A stretch of 64,000 nt of DNA, from the NCBI RefSeq assembly GCF_000429445.1, contig NZ_AUBW01000010.1, positions 124,001 through 188,000 on the forward strand, in the 5' to 3' direction. The notes beneath the pieces are model-generated. The model worked only from the letters and a program-made list of their open reading frames with translations, was not told where the DNA came from and ran no database searches. The DNA comes from Algoriphagus terrigena DSM 22685. GTDB taxonomy: Bacteria > Bacteroidota > Bacteroidia > Cytophagales > Cyclobacteriaceae. Below are positions 54,486 to 64,000 of this stretch, one piece after another (within the stretch, counting starts at the first letter, position 1; each line of letters opens with the position of its first letter). Made by a program: the position numbers and the translations under genes.

Positions 54486-56120
54486 TTACTTGTGATCTAC
54501 TATTTCAAAAATAGGATCACCGTCCGCCGCGTTCGGATATTTCATCTTTAACAAAGCCGAAACTGTCGGAGCGATGTCTGTGATGGAGGCCTTTCTTGAG
54601 CTGGAGCCGTGAGGCACTCCCCATCCAAAAAATAGAATCGGCACATTGGTGTCGTAGTTGTAAGGCGAACCATGAGTGGTTCCTCTCGCTCCACTTACCA
54701 TCCAGCCCGGTTCAAATACCAGCAAAAGATCACCGGAAGATTTGTGGTTGTAGCCCATCTGAAGCAAGTGGGCCCGACCATAGGTATATTGTTTTGTCCT
54801 CATGTCCTCGGCGGTATACACTTCCATGATTCCGTTAAACCGCAGCATCCAGCTCGCCAAATCCCGCTGCAGGGCTTCGAAATCGACCTTTTTCTCATCG
54901 GCTACAGCCCGGTTCAAAAAGACCTGATCGCCGGTGTATTTCAAGATCCATTCGCCCTCACCATACTTTGCATTGCAGTAGCCGGTGATCTGACCAAGTA
55001 TGTAGTTCGTGTTTAGGTTTCCGGCGGGGACGTTTTGACTGACCATGTAAGCGGCGTTGTCGGCCACTGCGTGATCTGCCGAGAGGAACACCAAGTATTG
55101 TCCTTTGCCATAGGTCTCGTCGAGGTAGCTGAACATCCTTTCAAACTCTCTATCCAGACGCAGGTAGTTATCCTCTAGCTCCACGGAAGTCGGCCCGAAT
55201 CTGTGACCAATGTAATCGGGTGAGGAAAAGCTGACGGCAAGGAAATCTGTGACTTCTCCTTGGCCCAATTTTTCCCCTTCAATGGCGGCGATAGCAAAAT
55301 CAAGTGTCATGCTGTTCCCAAAGGGTGTGGAAGCGATCAACCCATAGCCGCCGTTTTGAGCTTTGAGCGAGTCCAGATTGTAGGGAAATGTCGGGGTTGC
55401 CTTTCCGGCTACAAGACCTTCAAATTCGTTGTTGTCGGCGATGCTGTTGACATAGGTATCTATTGGAAACAGCGTCTCCCAAGTCTTCGACAGATAGGAA
55501 TCAGGCACTTTTTTGGCGTTGAACGCGGTCACCCAATCAGGAAGTGTGTCATGGTAATAGGTCGATGTCATGAAATCCCCGTTGACGTCGTCATACCAAT
55601 ATGCATCTCCGGTATGACCTGCTGGAAGACTGGCCCCGCGGTCCTTGATTGCTATTCCCACTACTTTGGAACGTTTGCCGGTTGAGAATCTCAGCTCGTC
55701 GGTGACTGTGGTGGTCAGTAGATTTCTCGGGCTGATGTTGCCGTTTTCTGGAGAGCCGCCTACGTTGGTCACCGTGCTGTCCTCGGCGCAATAGACGTAT
55801 TTGTTCAATTTTCTGGAATACCAGGAGTTGCTGATGATCCCGTGGGTGGCAGGGGTAGTTCCAGTATAGACAGATGCGTGACCAGGACCGGTGACAGTCG
55901 GAGCATAATTGTAATGCCCGTTTGTCATCATGTAGCCTTCATTCATCATCCGTTTGAAACCGCCTTCTGAGAATCTGTCGGCAAAACGGTATAGGTATTC
56001 CTGTCGCATCTGATCGACAATAATGCCGACAACTAATTTTGGTTTCTCGGGTTGTGATTGAGCCAGAGCGGCAAATTGAGCTCCGAAGGCCACGATTACC
56101 AATGCCAGTAATTTTCGCAT
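54486..56120 (-). CDS. PafA-type alkaline phosphatase superfamily phosphomonoesterase
   Basis: 544 residues with a signal peptide (about 1-20). VGIIVDQMRQEYLYRFADRF carries the first metal-binding Asp; APTVTGPGHASVYTG has the Thr nucleophile; GIAIKDRGASLPAGH supplies the Lys and Arg that contact phosphate in PafA; FLSADHAVADN and the C-terminal RGTTHGSPYNYDTNVPILFFGWGV complete the site. PafA is a phosphate-irrepressible periplasmic phosphatase of Bacteroidota. Monocistronic. Confidence 0.92.
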   Translation of the reverse strand: MRKLLALVIVAFGAQFAALAQSQPEKPKLVVGIIVDQMRQEYLYRFADRFSEGGFKRMMNEGYMMTNGHYNYAPTVTGPGHASVYTGTTPATHGIISNSWYSRKLNKYVYCAEDSTVTNVGGSPENGNISPRNLLTTTVTDELRFSTGKRSKVVGIAIKDRGASLPAGHTGDAYWYDDVNGDFMTSTYYHDTLPDWVTAFNAKKVPDSYLSKTWETLFPIDTYVNSIADNNEFEGLVAGKATPTFPYNLDSLKAQNGGYGLIASTPFGNSMTLDFAIAAIEGEKLGQGEVTDFLAVSFSSPDYIGHRFGPTSVELEDNYLRLDREFERMFSYLDETYGKGQYLVFLSADHAVADNAAYMVSQNVPAGNLNTNYILGQITGYCNAKYGEGEWILKYTGDQVFLNRAVADEKKVDFEALQRDLASWMLRFNGIMEVYTAEDMRTKQYTYGRAHLLQMGYNHKSSGDLLLVFEPGWMVSGARGTTHGSPYNYDTNVPILFFGWGVPHGSSSRKASITDIAPTVSALLKMKYPNAADGDPIFEIVDHK

Positions 56121-56374
56121 AACGTCCAGTTTATTTTTTTAAAGAGCTAAAGATAGACCCCCAGCAACAAATTCGCACCCTTTGAAATCTAAAAAACAGA
56201 ACATCCCGGCTACCAAACCTCCGAGGACGAAGTTCCTTTCCAAGATCAGCAAACATTCTGAATTTCAAACAATTGTATACGGCTCAAATCCAACTTTCTA
56301 AATACCCACAAAGATCCGAACCAATATCTCCTGCCATTCATCCCAATTTTCCAATTCTTTTCTAGCTTTAACCA

Positions 56375-58078
56375 ATGCAAAAATTGACCTCCCACCGACT
56401 TGTCAGCCTCCTTATCATCGGAATCGGCCTTTTTTCCACTATTCAATCCAGTTTGGCTCAGGGAGCTTACATCCCATACGACCGGGAATATTACCACAAA
56501 GTCGGCCGGTACGAGATACTCCAGGGTCGAAACAACCCCTTTTTCAACAGTGGATATAAGCCCTATCGGCGAGACATTCTGGCCAAATATCTGGACAGTT
56601 TGGCGGAAAATCCGGCCGTAGTCCAATCCAAAGCAGACCAGTTCAACCTCAATTATTTGAGTCAGGACAGCTGGGAGTTTTCTGAAAGGGAAATCCCCGG
56701 TTCCAAAAAGCCTTTTCTGAAATCGCTCTATAAGCAACCTGCGGATTTTGCCGCCTATGAGGGAGAGGACTTTGGCATCCACGTCAGCCCTGTGATCTAT
56801 CTGAGCGGAGGCACTGAGACAGACAATGAGCGCAACCCGGCCCGATTGGCCAGAGGATTGGTCGTGAGAGGCTCTGTGGACAAAAAGGTCGGTTTTTACA
56901 CGTATTTAACAACCTCTGAAGTGTACTTTCCGAGCTGGGTCAAAAGCTACGCTGAGCATAACGGCGCGGTGCCGGGCGAAGGATTTTGGAAGGAATATAA
57001 CAGCGACGGCTACAGCTATTTCTCCGCGCTCGGCCATGTGTCTTTTCAAATCACCAAACACATCGAGATCCAAGTGGGGCACGATCGGAATTTCGCAGGC
57101 GAAGGATACCGCTCGTTTGAGATCTCCGACTTTTCCAATCCCTACATGTTTGTCAAGTTCAACACCAAAGTCTGGAAGTTTCAGCTGACCAACCTCTGGA
57201 CTCAGATGACGGCAGATGTGTTTTACGACCGAGGAAGACCGACGGACGGACGGTATCCGCAGAAATATTTCGCCTACAACCGCTTGGGATTCAATGTCGG
57301 GAAAAACCTGAATCTGGGATTTTTCTCCTCAATCATGACCGACAAGATCAACTTCAACTACTTCAACCCGTTCATCTTCCTCCGCTGGGTGGAGCAGCAG
57401 CAGGGCACGCCGGACAAGGTCATGCTGGGTCTGGATGCGAAATGGATATTCACACCAGGCATGGAACTCTACGGACAATTTGCGCTGGATGAGTTTGTCT
57501 TTGATGAATTTTTTGAAATCAGCGGAGACGGATCCAAGCGCAACAAATACGGCGCGCAGCTGGGCTACAAGTACATCAATGTGCTGGGGGCAAAAAACCT
57601 GGATTTCCAGCTGGAATGGAATCAAGCCCGACCGTATACCTTTCAGGAAAAAGTGGACTACCAGTCGTACTCCAACTGGCGAACTCCGCTTACGCATCCG
57701 AGAGGTGCCAATTTCAGGGAATTTGTCAGCATTATACGCTATCAGCCGCTGCCCCGGCTGGACCTGAACCTGACCGGACTTTACCAATACTTCGGAGCGG
57801 ATGAAAACGCCGACATCAACTGGGGCGGAGATGTGCTCAAAAACCGACTGGAAAACAGCCCGACTGGACTCTACGATAACTACATCGGGCAGGGGATCGA
57901 AAACACGGTCGTCCAGACCAACTTCACGGCTTCGTATATGCTCAAGCACAACTTCTTTGTAGATGCTTCTCATACGTTCCGAAGGAGAACGGCCCAAGAT
58001 CTCGACGCTCCGGTGAGCAGCAACTACCTGCAGCTGGCCTTCCGCTGGAACTTCATCCGGCCGGATTTCAACTATTGA
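56375..58078 (+). CDS. Capsule-assembly Wzi / RemB-like outer-membrane protein
   Basis: 567 residues with a signal peptide (about 1-28, ending SLAQG). Many amphipathic strands and a C-terminal aromatic run (AFRWNFIRPDFNY) indicate a beta-barrel. The FNLNYLSQDSWEF region and the VGHDRNFAGEGYRSFEISDFSNPYMFVKF motif resemble Wzi-like/RemB proteins. These bind surface polysaccharide or take part in gliding. It precedes an MsbA-like exporter by 59 nt, suggesting a shared envelope role. The upstream region 56121-56374 shows no gene. Confidence 0.75.
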   Translation: MQKLTSHRLVSLLIIGIGLFSTIQSSLAQGAYIPYDREYYHKVGRYEILQGRNNPFFNSGYKPYRRDILAKYLDSLAENPAVVQSKADQFNLNYLSQDSWEFSEREIPGSKKPFLKSLYKQPADFAAYEGEDFGIHVSPVIYLSGGTETDNERNPARLARGLVVRGSVDKKVGFYTYLTTSEVYFPSWVKSYAEHNGAVPGEGFWKEYNSDGYSYFSALGHVSFQITKHIEIQVGHDRNFAGEGYRSFEISDFSNPYMFVKFNTKVWKFQLTNLWTQMTADVFYDRGRPTDGRYPQKYFAYNRLGFNVGKNLNLGFFSSIMTDKINFNYFNPFIFLRWVEQQQGTPDKVMLGLDAKWIFTPGMELYGQFALDEFVFDEFFEISGDGSKRNKYGAQLGYKYINVLGAKNLDFQLEWNQARPYTFQEKVDYQSYSNWRTPLTHPRGANFREFVSIIRYQPLPRLDLNLTGLYQYFGADENADINWGGDVLKNRLENSPTGLYDNYIGQGIENTVVQTNFTASYMLKHNFFVDASHTFRRRTAQDLDAPVSSNYLQLAFRWNFIRPDFNY

Positions 58079-58137
58079 CAAAAACCCGCGCAGTCAATTT
58101 TGCGTACCTTGGAGCTTGATTCCACCGATTTCTTTTG

Positions 58138-59970
58138 ATGAAAACCTACCTGCGAATCCTGTCCTATGCGCGCCCTTTTGGCAGATTCGTCCCCATTTAT
58201 ATCTTTTACACGTTCTTTTCCATTCTCTTTGGCCTGATCAATTTTACGCTGCTCAAGCCACTGTTTGATGTGATTTTTGAGCAGGTGGCGCCGGCGTCAC
58301 TCGAGCAATACCGGGCACTTCCGGCGTTTTCCTTCTCGATAGAGTATTTCACGGGGTTATTCAATCATTTCTTCCTGACCGTTCAGGATGACTATGGCAA
58401 GATGGGAACACTCGTCTTCGTCTGTATCATCATTGTGATTTCGGTGTTCCTGTCTAACCTGTTCACGTATCTGTCGGGAGTGGTCTTGGCAAAAGTCCGC
58501 GCCACTGTCATCAAAGGCATGCGGATGGACATTTTCGAAAAAGTCGGATCACTTCACATCGGCTACTTTTCCAACGAGCGCAAAGGCGACCTCATGTCCA
58601 AGATGACCAACGACGTGCAGGAAGTCGAAAATACGATCGTACAGTCGCTGCGGGTGGTTTTCAGAGAACCGCTGACGATCATACTCTATTTCGGCGTGCT
58701 GTTTTTCATGTCGGTCAAGTTGACTTTGTTCACGATCCTGATTATCCCCATCTCGGGAGCGATCATCGGAGGAATCACCCGGAGGCTGAAAAAACGGGCA
58801 GTGCAAAGCCAAGAATCCCTCGGGCGGATCGTCAATATTCTGGACGAAACCCTGGGCGGTATGCGGGTCATCAAGGCCTTCAACGCAGAGCGCTTTATCA
58901 GCAAAAAGTTTGATCACGAGACGGACTACTACTCACATGTCAATGTCAGTATGGCGAGAAAAAATGAGCTGGCGTCGCCTATTTCGCAATTTCTTGGCGT
59001 AAGTGTGGTAGCCGGAATCCTGGTTTACGGCGGTAGCCTGGTGCTCAGTGGAGCGTCGGACCTTGGAGCTTCGGACTTCATCACCTACATCATCATCTTC
59101 ACTCAAGTACTCAACCCAGCCAAGGAAATCTCCCGGGCAGTATCCAGCATTCAGCGGGGAATTGCCTCTGCTGAGCGGATCTTTGAAGTAGTAAACACCA
59201 AAAGTGAAATCGTCGCCCCGGAAAACCCTACTCCCGTCACAGGTTTTCGGGAGTCCATCGAGTTCAAGGACCTATCTTTTGCCTACGAAGAAAAACTCGT
59301 CCTGCGAAATATAAATTTCAAGCTGCAGAGAGGAAAAACGATCGCACTGGTTGGCCCCTCGGGAGGAGGAAAGTCCACCTTGGCGGACTTGGTTCCAAGA
59401 TTCTACGATCCCAGTGCCGGTGCAATCCAGCTGGATGGAACGGACATTCGGGATTTCTCCCCATCCGACTTTAGGAGTCTGATGGGGATCGTGACCCAAG
59501 AATCGATCCTCTTTAACGACACTGTATTCAACAACATCGCCTTCGGAATCGAAGATGCAACGGAGACTCAGGTCATCGAAGCTGCCAAGATCGCCAATGC
59601 ACACGGCTTCATTTCCTCCTTGGAAAACGGGTACCAAACCTCCATCGGCGAGCGGGGTTCCAAGCTTTCCGGAGGGCAAAGACAGCGAATCAGCATTGCA
59701 AGAGCCGTATTGAAAAACCCTCCGATCCTGATCTTGGATGAAGCCACCTCCGCCTTGGACTCGGAATCTGAGCTTTTGGTCCAGGAAGCCCTGACCAAAC
59801 TCATGACCAACCGCACCACGTTGGTGATTGCCCACCGACTGAGTACAATTCAGCATGCGGATGAAATCTTGGTCATTGAGCAAGGGCAGATCGTCCAGCG
59901 CGGCTCCCACGCCGAGTTGATGTCCAGAGACGGACTTTACCAGAAACTGTCGAGTATTCAGTCCGTTTGA
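58138..59970 (+). CDS. ABC exporter, fused membrane and ATPase domains (MsbA-like)
   Basis: 610 residues from the ATG at 58138 (the frame opens at a TTG one codon earlier). Six-helix membrane domain (about 1-340) and C-terminal ATPase with Walker A LVGPSGGGKSTLADL, Q-loop GIVTQESILFND, signature LSGGQRQRISIARA, Walker B ILILDEATSALDSE and the His switch VIAHRLSTI. Homodimeric half-transporter; lipid A core or another lipid is the likely substrate by family. Confidence 0.93.
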   Translation: MKTYLRILSYARPFGRFVPIYIFYTFFSILFGLINFTLLKPLFDVIFEQVAPASLEQYRALPAFSFSIEYFTGLFNHFFLTVQDDYGKMGTLVFVCIIIVISVFLSNLFTYLSGVVLAKVRATVIKGMRMDIFEKVGSLHIGYFSNERKGDLMSKMTNDVQEVENTIVQSLRVVFREPLTIILYFGVLFFMSVKLTLFTILIIPISGAIIGGITRRLKKRAVQSQESLGRIVNILDETLGGMRVIKAFNAERFISKKFDHETDYYSHVNVSMARKNELASPISQFLGVSVVAGILVYGGSLVLSGASDLGASDFITYIIIFTQVLNPAKEISRAVSSIQRGIASAERIFEVVNTKSEIVAPENPTPVTGFRESIEFKDLSFAYEEKLVLRNINFKLQRGKTIALVGPSGGGKSTLADLVPRFYDPSAGAIQLDGTDIRDFSPSDFRSLMGIVTQESILFNDTVFNNIAFGIEDATETQVIEAAKIANAHGFISSLENGYQTSIGERGSKLSGGQRQRISIARAVLKNPPILILDEATSALDSESELLVQEALTKLMTNRTTLVIAHRLSTIQHADEILVIEQGQIVQRGSHAELMSRDGLYQKLSSIQSV

Positions 59971-60001
59971 TTAAATTAGAATTCATAAATTGACTAATCT
60001 C

Positions 60002-60376
60002 ATGAAAAAACTAGCACAATTTCTTCAGCTGGCACTTTTGCTCTACTTTCTGCTGTTTCTGATCTTCTTCTTTTCGTTCGACACCTTTGGATCTGCTTTT
60101 GGCATGGATCCCCTGACACCGGAGTCAATGGTCAAGGTGTTCCTGACCGGTTTGATCTTGTTTTTGGTAGCATGGGGAGCGGCAATCATCCATCAAAACA
60201 AGATGGATGATCGCGCCAGGAACCTCCAAGCCGAGATGAACGAGCTCAAAGCGAAACTGTATGATTTTGAGCATCCAAAAACAGCCCCAGTCACTCCTGT
60301 CACCAAAGTTGTCCCTCCAAAAGTTCAGGATGATTCCTCGGCAAACCTGCGGCCGAGACAAAATTTCACAGATTAA
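60002..60376 (+). CDS. Small membrane protein, unknown function
   Basis: 124 residues from the ATG at 60002 (a TTG at 59990 is in frame). Two hydrophobic segments at about residues 6-26 and 45-63, then a coiled-coil-prone stretch (NKMDDRARNLQAEMNELKAKLYDF) and a Pro/Val-rich tail. No family recognised. It lies 31 nt after the exporter gene and may be co-transcribed with it. Confidence 0.6.
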   Translation: MKKLAQFLQLALLLYFLLFLIFFFSFDTFGSAFGMDPLTPESMVKVFLTGLILFLVAWGAAIIHQNKMDDRARNLQAEMNELKAKLYDFEHPKTAPVTPVTKVVPPKVQDDSSANLRPRQNFTD

Positions 60377-60442
60377 TAAAGATTTAATTTTTGCAAAAGA
60401 GTATATTGAGGAGACCAATCGTCTCCTCTTTTTATTTTTCCT

Positions 60443-61981
60443 ATGGTCGCTAAAACTTTTGGAAGTGCAGTCTCCGGAGTAGATGCCAATATTATTACCA
60501 TCGAAGTCAATGTCGGTCAGGGCACCAGTTTCTTCATGGTTGGGCTTCCCGACTCGGCTGTAAAGGAATCCCAGCAGCGTGTGGAATCCGCACTGAAGTA
60601 CTTCAACTACCGGATGCCACGCCAAAAAGTAGTCATCAACCTCGCTCCAGCCGACGTTCGCAAAGAGGGTTCCGCCTACGACCTACCCATTGCGATGGGG
60701 ATTTTGCAGGCCTCCGAGCAAGTGGTCTTCGCCGAACTTGAACGCTATGTGATCATGGGAGAGCTTTCGCTTGACGGCAATCTCCGTCCCATCAAGGGCG
60801 TCCTTCCCATCGCAATTGAGGCCAGAAAACGCGGATTCAAGGGCTTTATCCTCCCTCTGGAAAACGCCAAGGAGGCTTCCATTGTAAACAACATCGACAT
60901 CATCGGAGTGGAAACGATGGATCAGGCCGTCGATTTTCTTCAGGGGACTTTGGAAATCGAACCCCTAGTCACGGACACCCGGGAGATCTTTTACCACTCC
61001 TTGGATGACACTGAGTTTGATTTTGCAGATGTCCAAGGGCAGGAAAACATCAAGCGAGCCCTGGAAATCGCTGCGGCAGGAGGTCACAATGTGATCATGA
61101 TCGGCCCACCCGGTGCCGGCAAGACCATGCTGGCCAAGCGTCTTCCATCGATATTGCCTCCACTGTCGCTGCAGGAGGCACTCGAGACGACCAAGATCCA
61201 CTCGGTGGCCGGCAAGCTGGGGAGAAATGGCTCGCTGATGGCGCAGCGGCCCTTCCGAAGTCCGCACCACACCATCTCGGATGTAGCTTTGGTAGGAGGA
61301 GGAGGCAATCCCCAGCCCGGAGAAATCTCACTGGCGCACAACGGTGTCTTGTTTTTGGATGAATTGCCGGAATTCAAGCGGACGGTGCTGGAGGTGATGC
61401 GTCAGCCCCTGGAAGACCGGAAAGTCACCATCTCCAGAGCCAAGGTCTCGGTAGACTATCCGGCCAACTTTATGCTCATTGCCAGCATGAATCCCTGCCC
61501 CTGCGGCTACTACAACCATCCGGAAAAGGAATGCGTCTGCGGACCTGGCATCGTCCAGCGCTACCTCAACAAAGTCAGCGGTCCCCTGCTCGATCGGATC
61601 GATCTCCATGTGGAGGTGACGCCGGTGAAGTTTGATGAGATGACCTCGACCCGCAAGACGGAAGCCAGCAAGGTGATCCGGGAGCGGGTGATTCAAGGAC
61701 GCGAGCGGCAAAAGGATCGATTTCAAAACAACCCCGATGTGTTCTGCAACGCTATGATGCCCTCGCATCTCGTCAAAGAAATCTGCCAGATCAATGAAGC
61801 CGGAAGAGCCTTGCTCAAGACCGCCATGGAGCGTCTCGGCTTATCTGCCAGAGCCTATGATCGCATCCTCAAAGTAGCACGAACCATCGCGGACATCGCC
61901 GGATCCGAGCAGATCAAAGTAGAGCACCTGGCCGAGGCGATTCAGTATAGAAGCTTGGATCGAGAGGGCTGGGCGGGGTAG
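60443..61981 (+). CDS. YifB/ComM-family Mg-chelatase-like AAA ATPase
   Basis: 512 residues: an N-terminal ChlI-type subdomain (FGSAVSGVDANIITIEV…), a central AAA core with Walker A MIGPPGAGKTMLAKRL and Walker B NGVLFLDELPEFKR, and a C-terminal helical domain. A Cys-rich insert (CPCGYYNHPEKECVCGPG) is typical. ComM is a hexameric helicase that helps branch migration during natural transformation. Confidence 0.93.
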   Translation: MVAKTFGSAVSGVDANIITIEVNVGQGTSFFMVGLPDSAVKESQQRVESALKYFNYRMPRQKVVINLAPADVRKEGSAYDLPIAMGILQASEQVVFAELERYVIMGELSLDGNLRPIKGVLPIAIEARKRGFKGFILPLENAKEASIVNNIDIIGVETMDQAVDFLQGTLEIEPLVTDTREIFYHSLDDTEFDFADVQGQENIKRALEIAAAGGHNVIMIGPPGAGKTMLAKRLPSILPPLSLQEALETTKIHSVAGKLGRNGSLMAQRPFRSPHHTISDVALVGGGGNPQPGEISLAHNGVLFLDELPEFKRTVLEVMRQPLEDRKVTISRAKVSVDYPANFMLIASMNPCPCGYYNHPEKECVCGPGIVQRYLNKVSGPLLDRIDLHVEVTPVKFDEMTSTRKTEASKVIRERVIQGRERQKDRFQNNPDVFCNAMMPSHLVKEICQINEAGRALLKTAMERLGLSARAYDRILKVARTIADIAGSEQIKVEHLAEAIQYRSLDREGWAG

Positions 61982-62071
61982 CAAGTTTAAGATGGAAGAT
62001 CTAAAAAAGGTCCTCCATGATTTTTAGAGAGCCGCTCTTTCGAAGCCCTCCATTGAAACAAGTAGCTCAAA

Positions 62072-62935
62072 TCAGCGCTCAGGGCTATTTTCGACTTCAT
62101 CCTCCAGATTATACTCATTCCCCTCAGCACACATCTGAACCTCAAAGTCCAACTCCTCATTCCCAAGCGAATCTTGCAGCATTTGCTCGATCTCGAGGTC
62201 AGACCGAGAAGGTTCGTGGTGAAAAATCGCCAACTTCTTGACCTTACACATCTTGGCAAAAGCTATGGCATCGTCGATAGAACTATGCCCCCAGCCGACT
62301 TTCCGAGAATATTCCCTTGCTGTGTAGCTGCCGTCGTGAAAAAGAAGATCTGCCGATTTGGCGATTTCATATCCCGACGTCCACTCTGGATCATTTGGAA
62401 AATCATTGGAGGCAAGCCGAAGCTCATGATCCGGGATGTAGGCAATGGTAGCTTTCCCATCCGACAATCGATAGCCCAAGGTAGGACCCGGATGACAGAG
62501 ATATTCGCAGTGAATCCGAATGTCACCTATTGAAAAAAACTCATTGGAAAGTTCATGGATAATGGGATGATTGGGCAGTTCGGTCAGACGAATCGGAAAA
62601 AGCGGCGGTGAAAAATATCGTCTGAGGCGATCTATCAAAGGGTGGCCTGCGGTAGCAGGTCCCCAAATATGAATCTCGATGTCCGGATTGTACAGCGGTG
62701 CAAAAAACCCCAGGCCCATGGTATGATCGATGTGCAGATGGGTCAGCAAGATGTGCATCTCCCTCACTGCGGGGGTGATAAACTTACCAAGCCTCTGGAT
62801 ACCCGAACCCGAATCCAAGATAATACAGGTTTCTCCGTGCGTCACTTGGATGCAGGAGGTATTGCCTCCGTAGGTATAATTTTCAGGTCCGGGGGACGGC
62901 AGGGATCCCCGACATCCCCAGACTTTCACTTTCAT
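62072..62935 (-). CDS. Metallo-beta-lactamase-fold hydrolase
   Basis: 287 residues from the ATG at 62935 (MKVKVWGCRGSLPSPG), chosen because it matches the family start; the frame opens five codons earlier. Metal motif THLHIDHTMGL near residue 85, then HPGPTLGYRLSDG, LFHDGSYT and IFHHEPSRSD supply the remaining His/Asp. Similar to GCRGS-type MBL proteins related to PhnP/cyclic-nucleotide phosphodiesterases. Its start overlaps the stop of the PAS gene by 4 nt. Acidic C-terminal extension (EDEVENSPER). Confidence 0.85.
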   Translation of the reverse strand: MKVKVWGCRGSLPSPGPENYTYGGNTSCIQVTHGETCIILDSGSGIQRLGKFITPAVREMHILLTHLHIDHTMGLGFFAPLYNPDIEIHIWGPATAGHPLIDRLRRYFSPPLFPIRLTELPNHPIIHELSNEFFSIGDIRIHCEYLCHPGPTLGYRLSDGKATIAYIPDHELRLASNDFPNDPEWTSGYEIAKSADLLFHDGSYTAREYSRKVGWGHSSIDDAIAFAKMCKVKKLAIFHHEPSRSDLEIEQMLQDSLGNEELDFEVQMCAEGNEYNLEDEVENSPER

Positions 62936-63324
62936 GACTCTGATTTCCAAAACATCGCAATCGCCCCCAAGTATCGATCCGGCCGACCCTCTACGGGAAA
63001 AGAAGTAACGGTGATCCTGATACGATCCCCGCTGAGGTTGTCGATATAAAACGACCCATGTGCCGGTCGACGGTCGGTCAGCGTGCGTACCAGTGGCAGA
63101 TCGCTTGGCGGGATCGGTATCCCGTCCGCATCGGTGGGCTTAAACATCGTCGCCCATTCTTCCTCGCGCATTCCTCCCGTGTCGGTAAATCTAAGGCCGA
63201 AAATATCCTCCGCCGCCTCGTTGTAAAAAAGGAGGTTTCCATCCGGGTCGACCAAGAAAAACGGCATGCTGAGGCTATCGCCAAATTGCCTGGCCAAGAT
63301 GAGTTCTAGGGGCTGCGCGGGCAT
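62932..63324 (-). CDS. Stand-alone PAS domain protein
   Basis: 130 residues: a single PAS domain (SMPFFLVDPDGNLLFYNEAAEDIFGLRF at about 19-46) with no output domain. It overlaps the MBL-fold gene (ATGA), so the two are coupled and may form a sensor-effector pair. Ligand unknown. Confidence 0.8.
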   Translation of the reverse strand: MPAQPLELILARQFGDSLSMPFFLVDPDGNLLFYNEAAEDIFGLRFTDTGGMREEEWATMFKPTDADGIPIPPSDLPLVRTLTDRRPAHGSFYIDNLSGDRIRITVTSFPVEGRPDRYLGAIAMFWKSES

Positions 63325-63459
63325 AATACAGAGGGTCTTTGCTAAAAGTCAAGAGAAGTTAAACATTTTTCAGGATAGCATGAACCCCATTTTTCAGGAA
63401 AGCCTACTTGAAATCTCATAAAAAATTCAAAACTTTAAAATCCTTCCGCAACGACCGTG

Positions 63460-63900
63460 ATGAGCCTAGAATTACTCCTGAGATACTTTCATTTTGTCAG
63501 CATTTTTACAATCGTAGGAGCATTGGTTTCAGAGCATCTATTTCTAAAGTCCAGTTTAAGTAGACAAGAAATAATCCGACTTGCCAAGATTGATGGCATG
63601 TACGGTTTCGCTGTTTTGACCCTCTTAGGAGCAGGACTGACTCTTTGGTTAGGCGGTATTGGAAAACCGACTGAGTTCTACTCCGAAAATCCGGTTTTTC
63701 ATTTGAAATTGGCCCTGTTCGTCACGATTGGTCTACTTTCAATTTACCCCACTGTTTTCTTTATGAAGAACCGAAAAGGAAAACCGGACGACATCGTCAC
63801 CGTCCCAAAAGTGATTTTTTGGCTCATCCGATTGGAGCTGATACTGCTGTTTCTAATTCCGATCTTGGCTGGGATGATGGCCAAAGGAATTGGATTATAA
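63460..63900 (+). CDS. DUF2214 family membrane protein
   Basis: 146 residues from the ATG at 63460 (GTG at 63457 is in frame). Four hydrophobic segments (about 8-26, 48-66, 80-100, 120-140) and the phrase LLRYFHFVSIFTIVGALVSEHLF fit DUF2214. Conserved His in the first helix could bind haem, but this is not shown. The last 100 bases of the window hold no gene. Confidence 0.78.
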   Translation: MSLELLLRYFHFVSIFTIVGALVSEHLFLKSSLSRQEIIRLAKIDGMYGFAVLTLLGAGLTLWLGGIGKPTEFYSENPVFHLKLALFVTIGLLSIYPTVFFMKNRKGKPDDIVTVPKVIFWLIRLELILLFLIPILAGMMAKGIGL

Positions 63901-64000
63901 GGAAAACGGGTTTCATGATCAGGGGAAAAATTGGTCGTTACTCAAGGGGTAACTTTTAATGGCCCATTTCTGAATTATTGCCAAAAGCTGTTTTTCGATA

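Overview
The window comes from a Bacteroidota chromosome, most likely Cytophagales and close to Cyclobacteriaceae/Algoriphagus. Supporting signs are a SusD-type lipoprotein, Bacteroidota-only families (DUF3078, DUF5687, BatE-like and RemB/Wzi-like proteins), TAnnTTTG promoter boxes, a tmRNA tag of the Cytophaga type and an L13 that begins MDTLSYKT. The genus is an inference; the phylum is firm.

Layout. 1-7.5 kb: the end of a SusD gene and a ceramidase-like gene on the plus strand face a four-gene minus-strand operon (ceramidase-like, glycerophosphodiesterase, PHP hydrolase, GH31 glycosidase); this looks like a utilisation locus for a glycosylated or phosphorylated lipid or polyol. 7.7-12.8 kb: recA, a DUF3108 protein, a PhoB/PhoR-like two-component pair and a HipA-like kinase/DUF3037 pair. 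12.9-16.6 kb: an RluA-type pseudouridine synthase, then rplM-rpsI-rpsB-tsf. 16.7-25.2 kb: a lipoprotein, pepP, an M16 peptidase, an O-methyltransferase, a LysM transglycosylase, a DUF3078 protein and dnaX, which is split by a frameshift at a run of ten A. 25.4-33.8 kb: tmRNA, an ABC exporter pair, two VOC proteins, a C-terminal processing protease and a tightly overlapped operon (RIC-like hemerythrin, ruvX, def, nitrilase). 33.9-39.5 kb: monomeric isocitrate dehydrogenase, a serine protease, gapA, a Lon-substrate-binding-like protein and a VOC protein.

39.5-41.1 kb is the most unusual part: a minus-strand tRNA array (Lys, Pro, Arg, Lys) in which real tRNAs alternate with five tRNA-like pseudogenes. 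In every pseudogene the anticodon arm, exactly from tRNA position 27, is replaced by the same small palindrome (TCCCGAT, 3-4 nt, ATCGGGA). Two copies of a GIY-YIG nuclease ORF lie between them in a 374-bp tandem repeat.

41.2-51.6 kb: after a BatE-like protein comes a divergent cluster for periplasmic 3-keto-glycoside chemistry: a DUF1080 lipoprotein, two lipoprotein cytochromes c, sugar isomerases/epimerases, a Gfo/Idh/MocA oxidoreductase, an MFS transporter and a GMC oxidoreductase with its gluconate-dehydrogenase-3-like small subunit. 51.6-64 kb: an orphan four-helix sensor-like protein, GH16, homogentisate dioxygenase, a PafA-type phosphatase, a Wzi/RemB-like outer-membrane protein, an MsbA-like exporter, a YifB/ComM ATPase, a PAS protein overlapping a metallo-beta-lactamase-fold hydrolase, and a DUF2214 membrane protein.

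All calls come from reading the sequence without database searches; family names rest on recognised motifs and overall resemblance.
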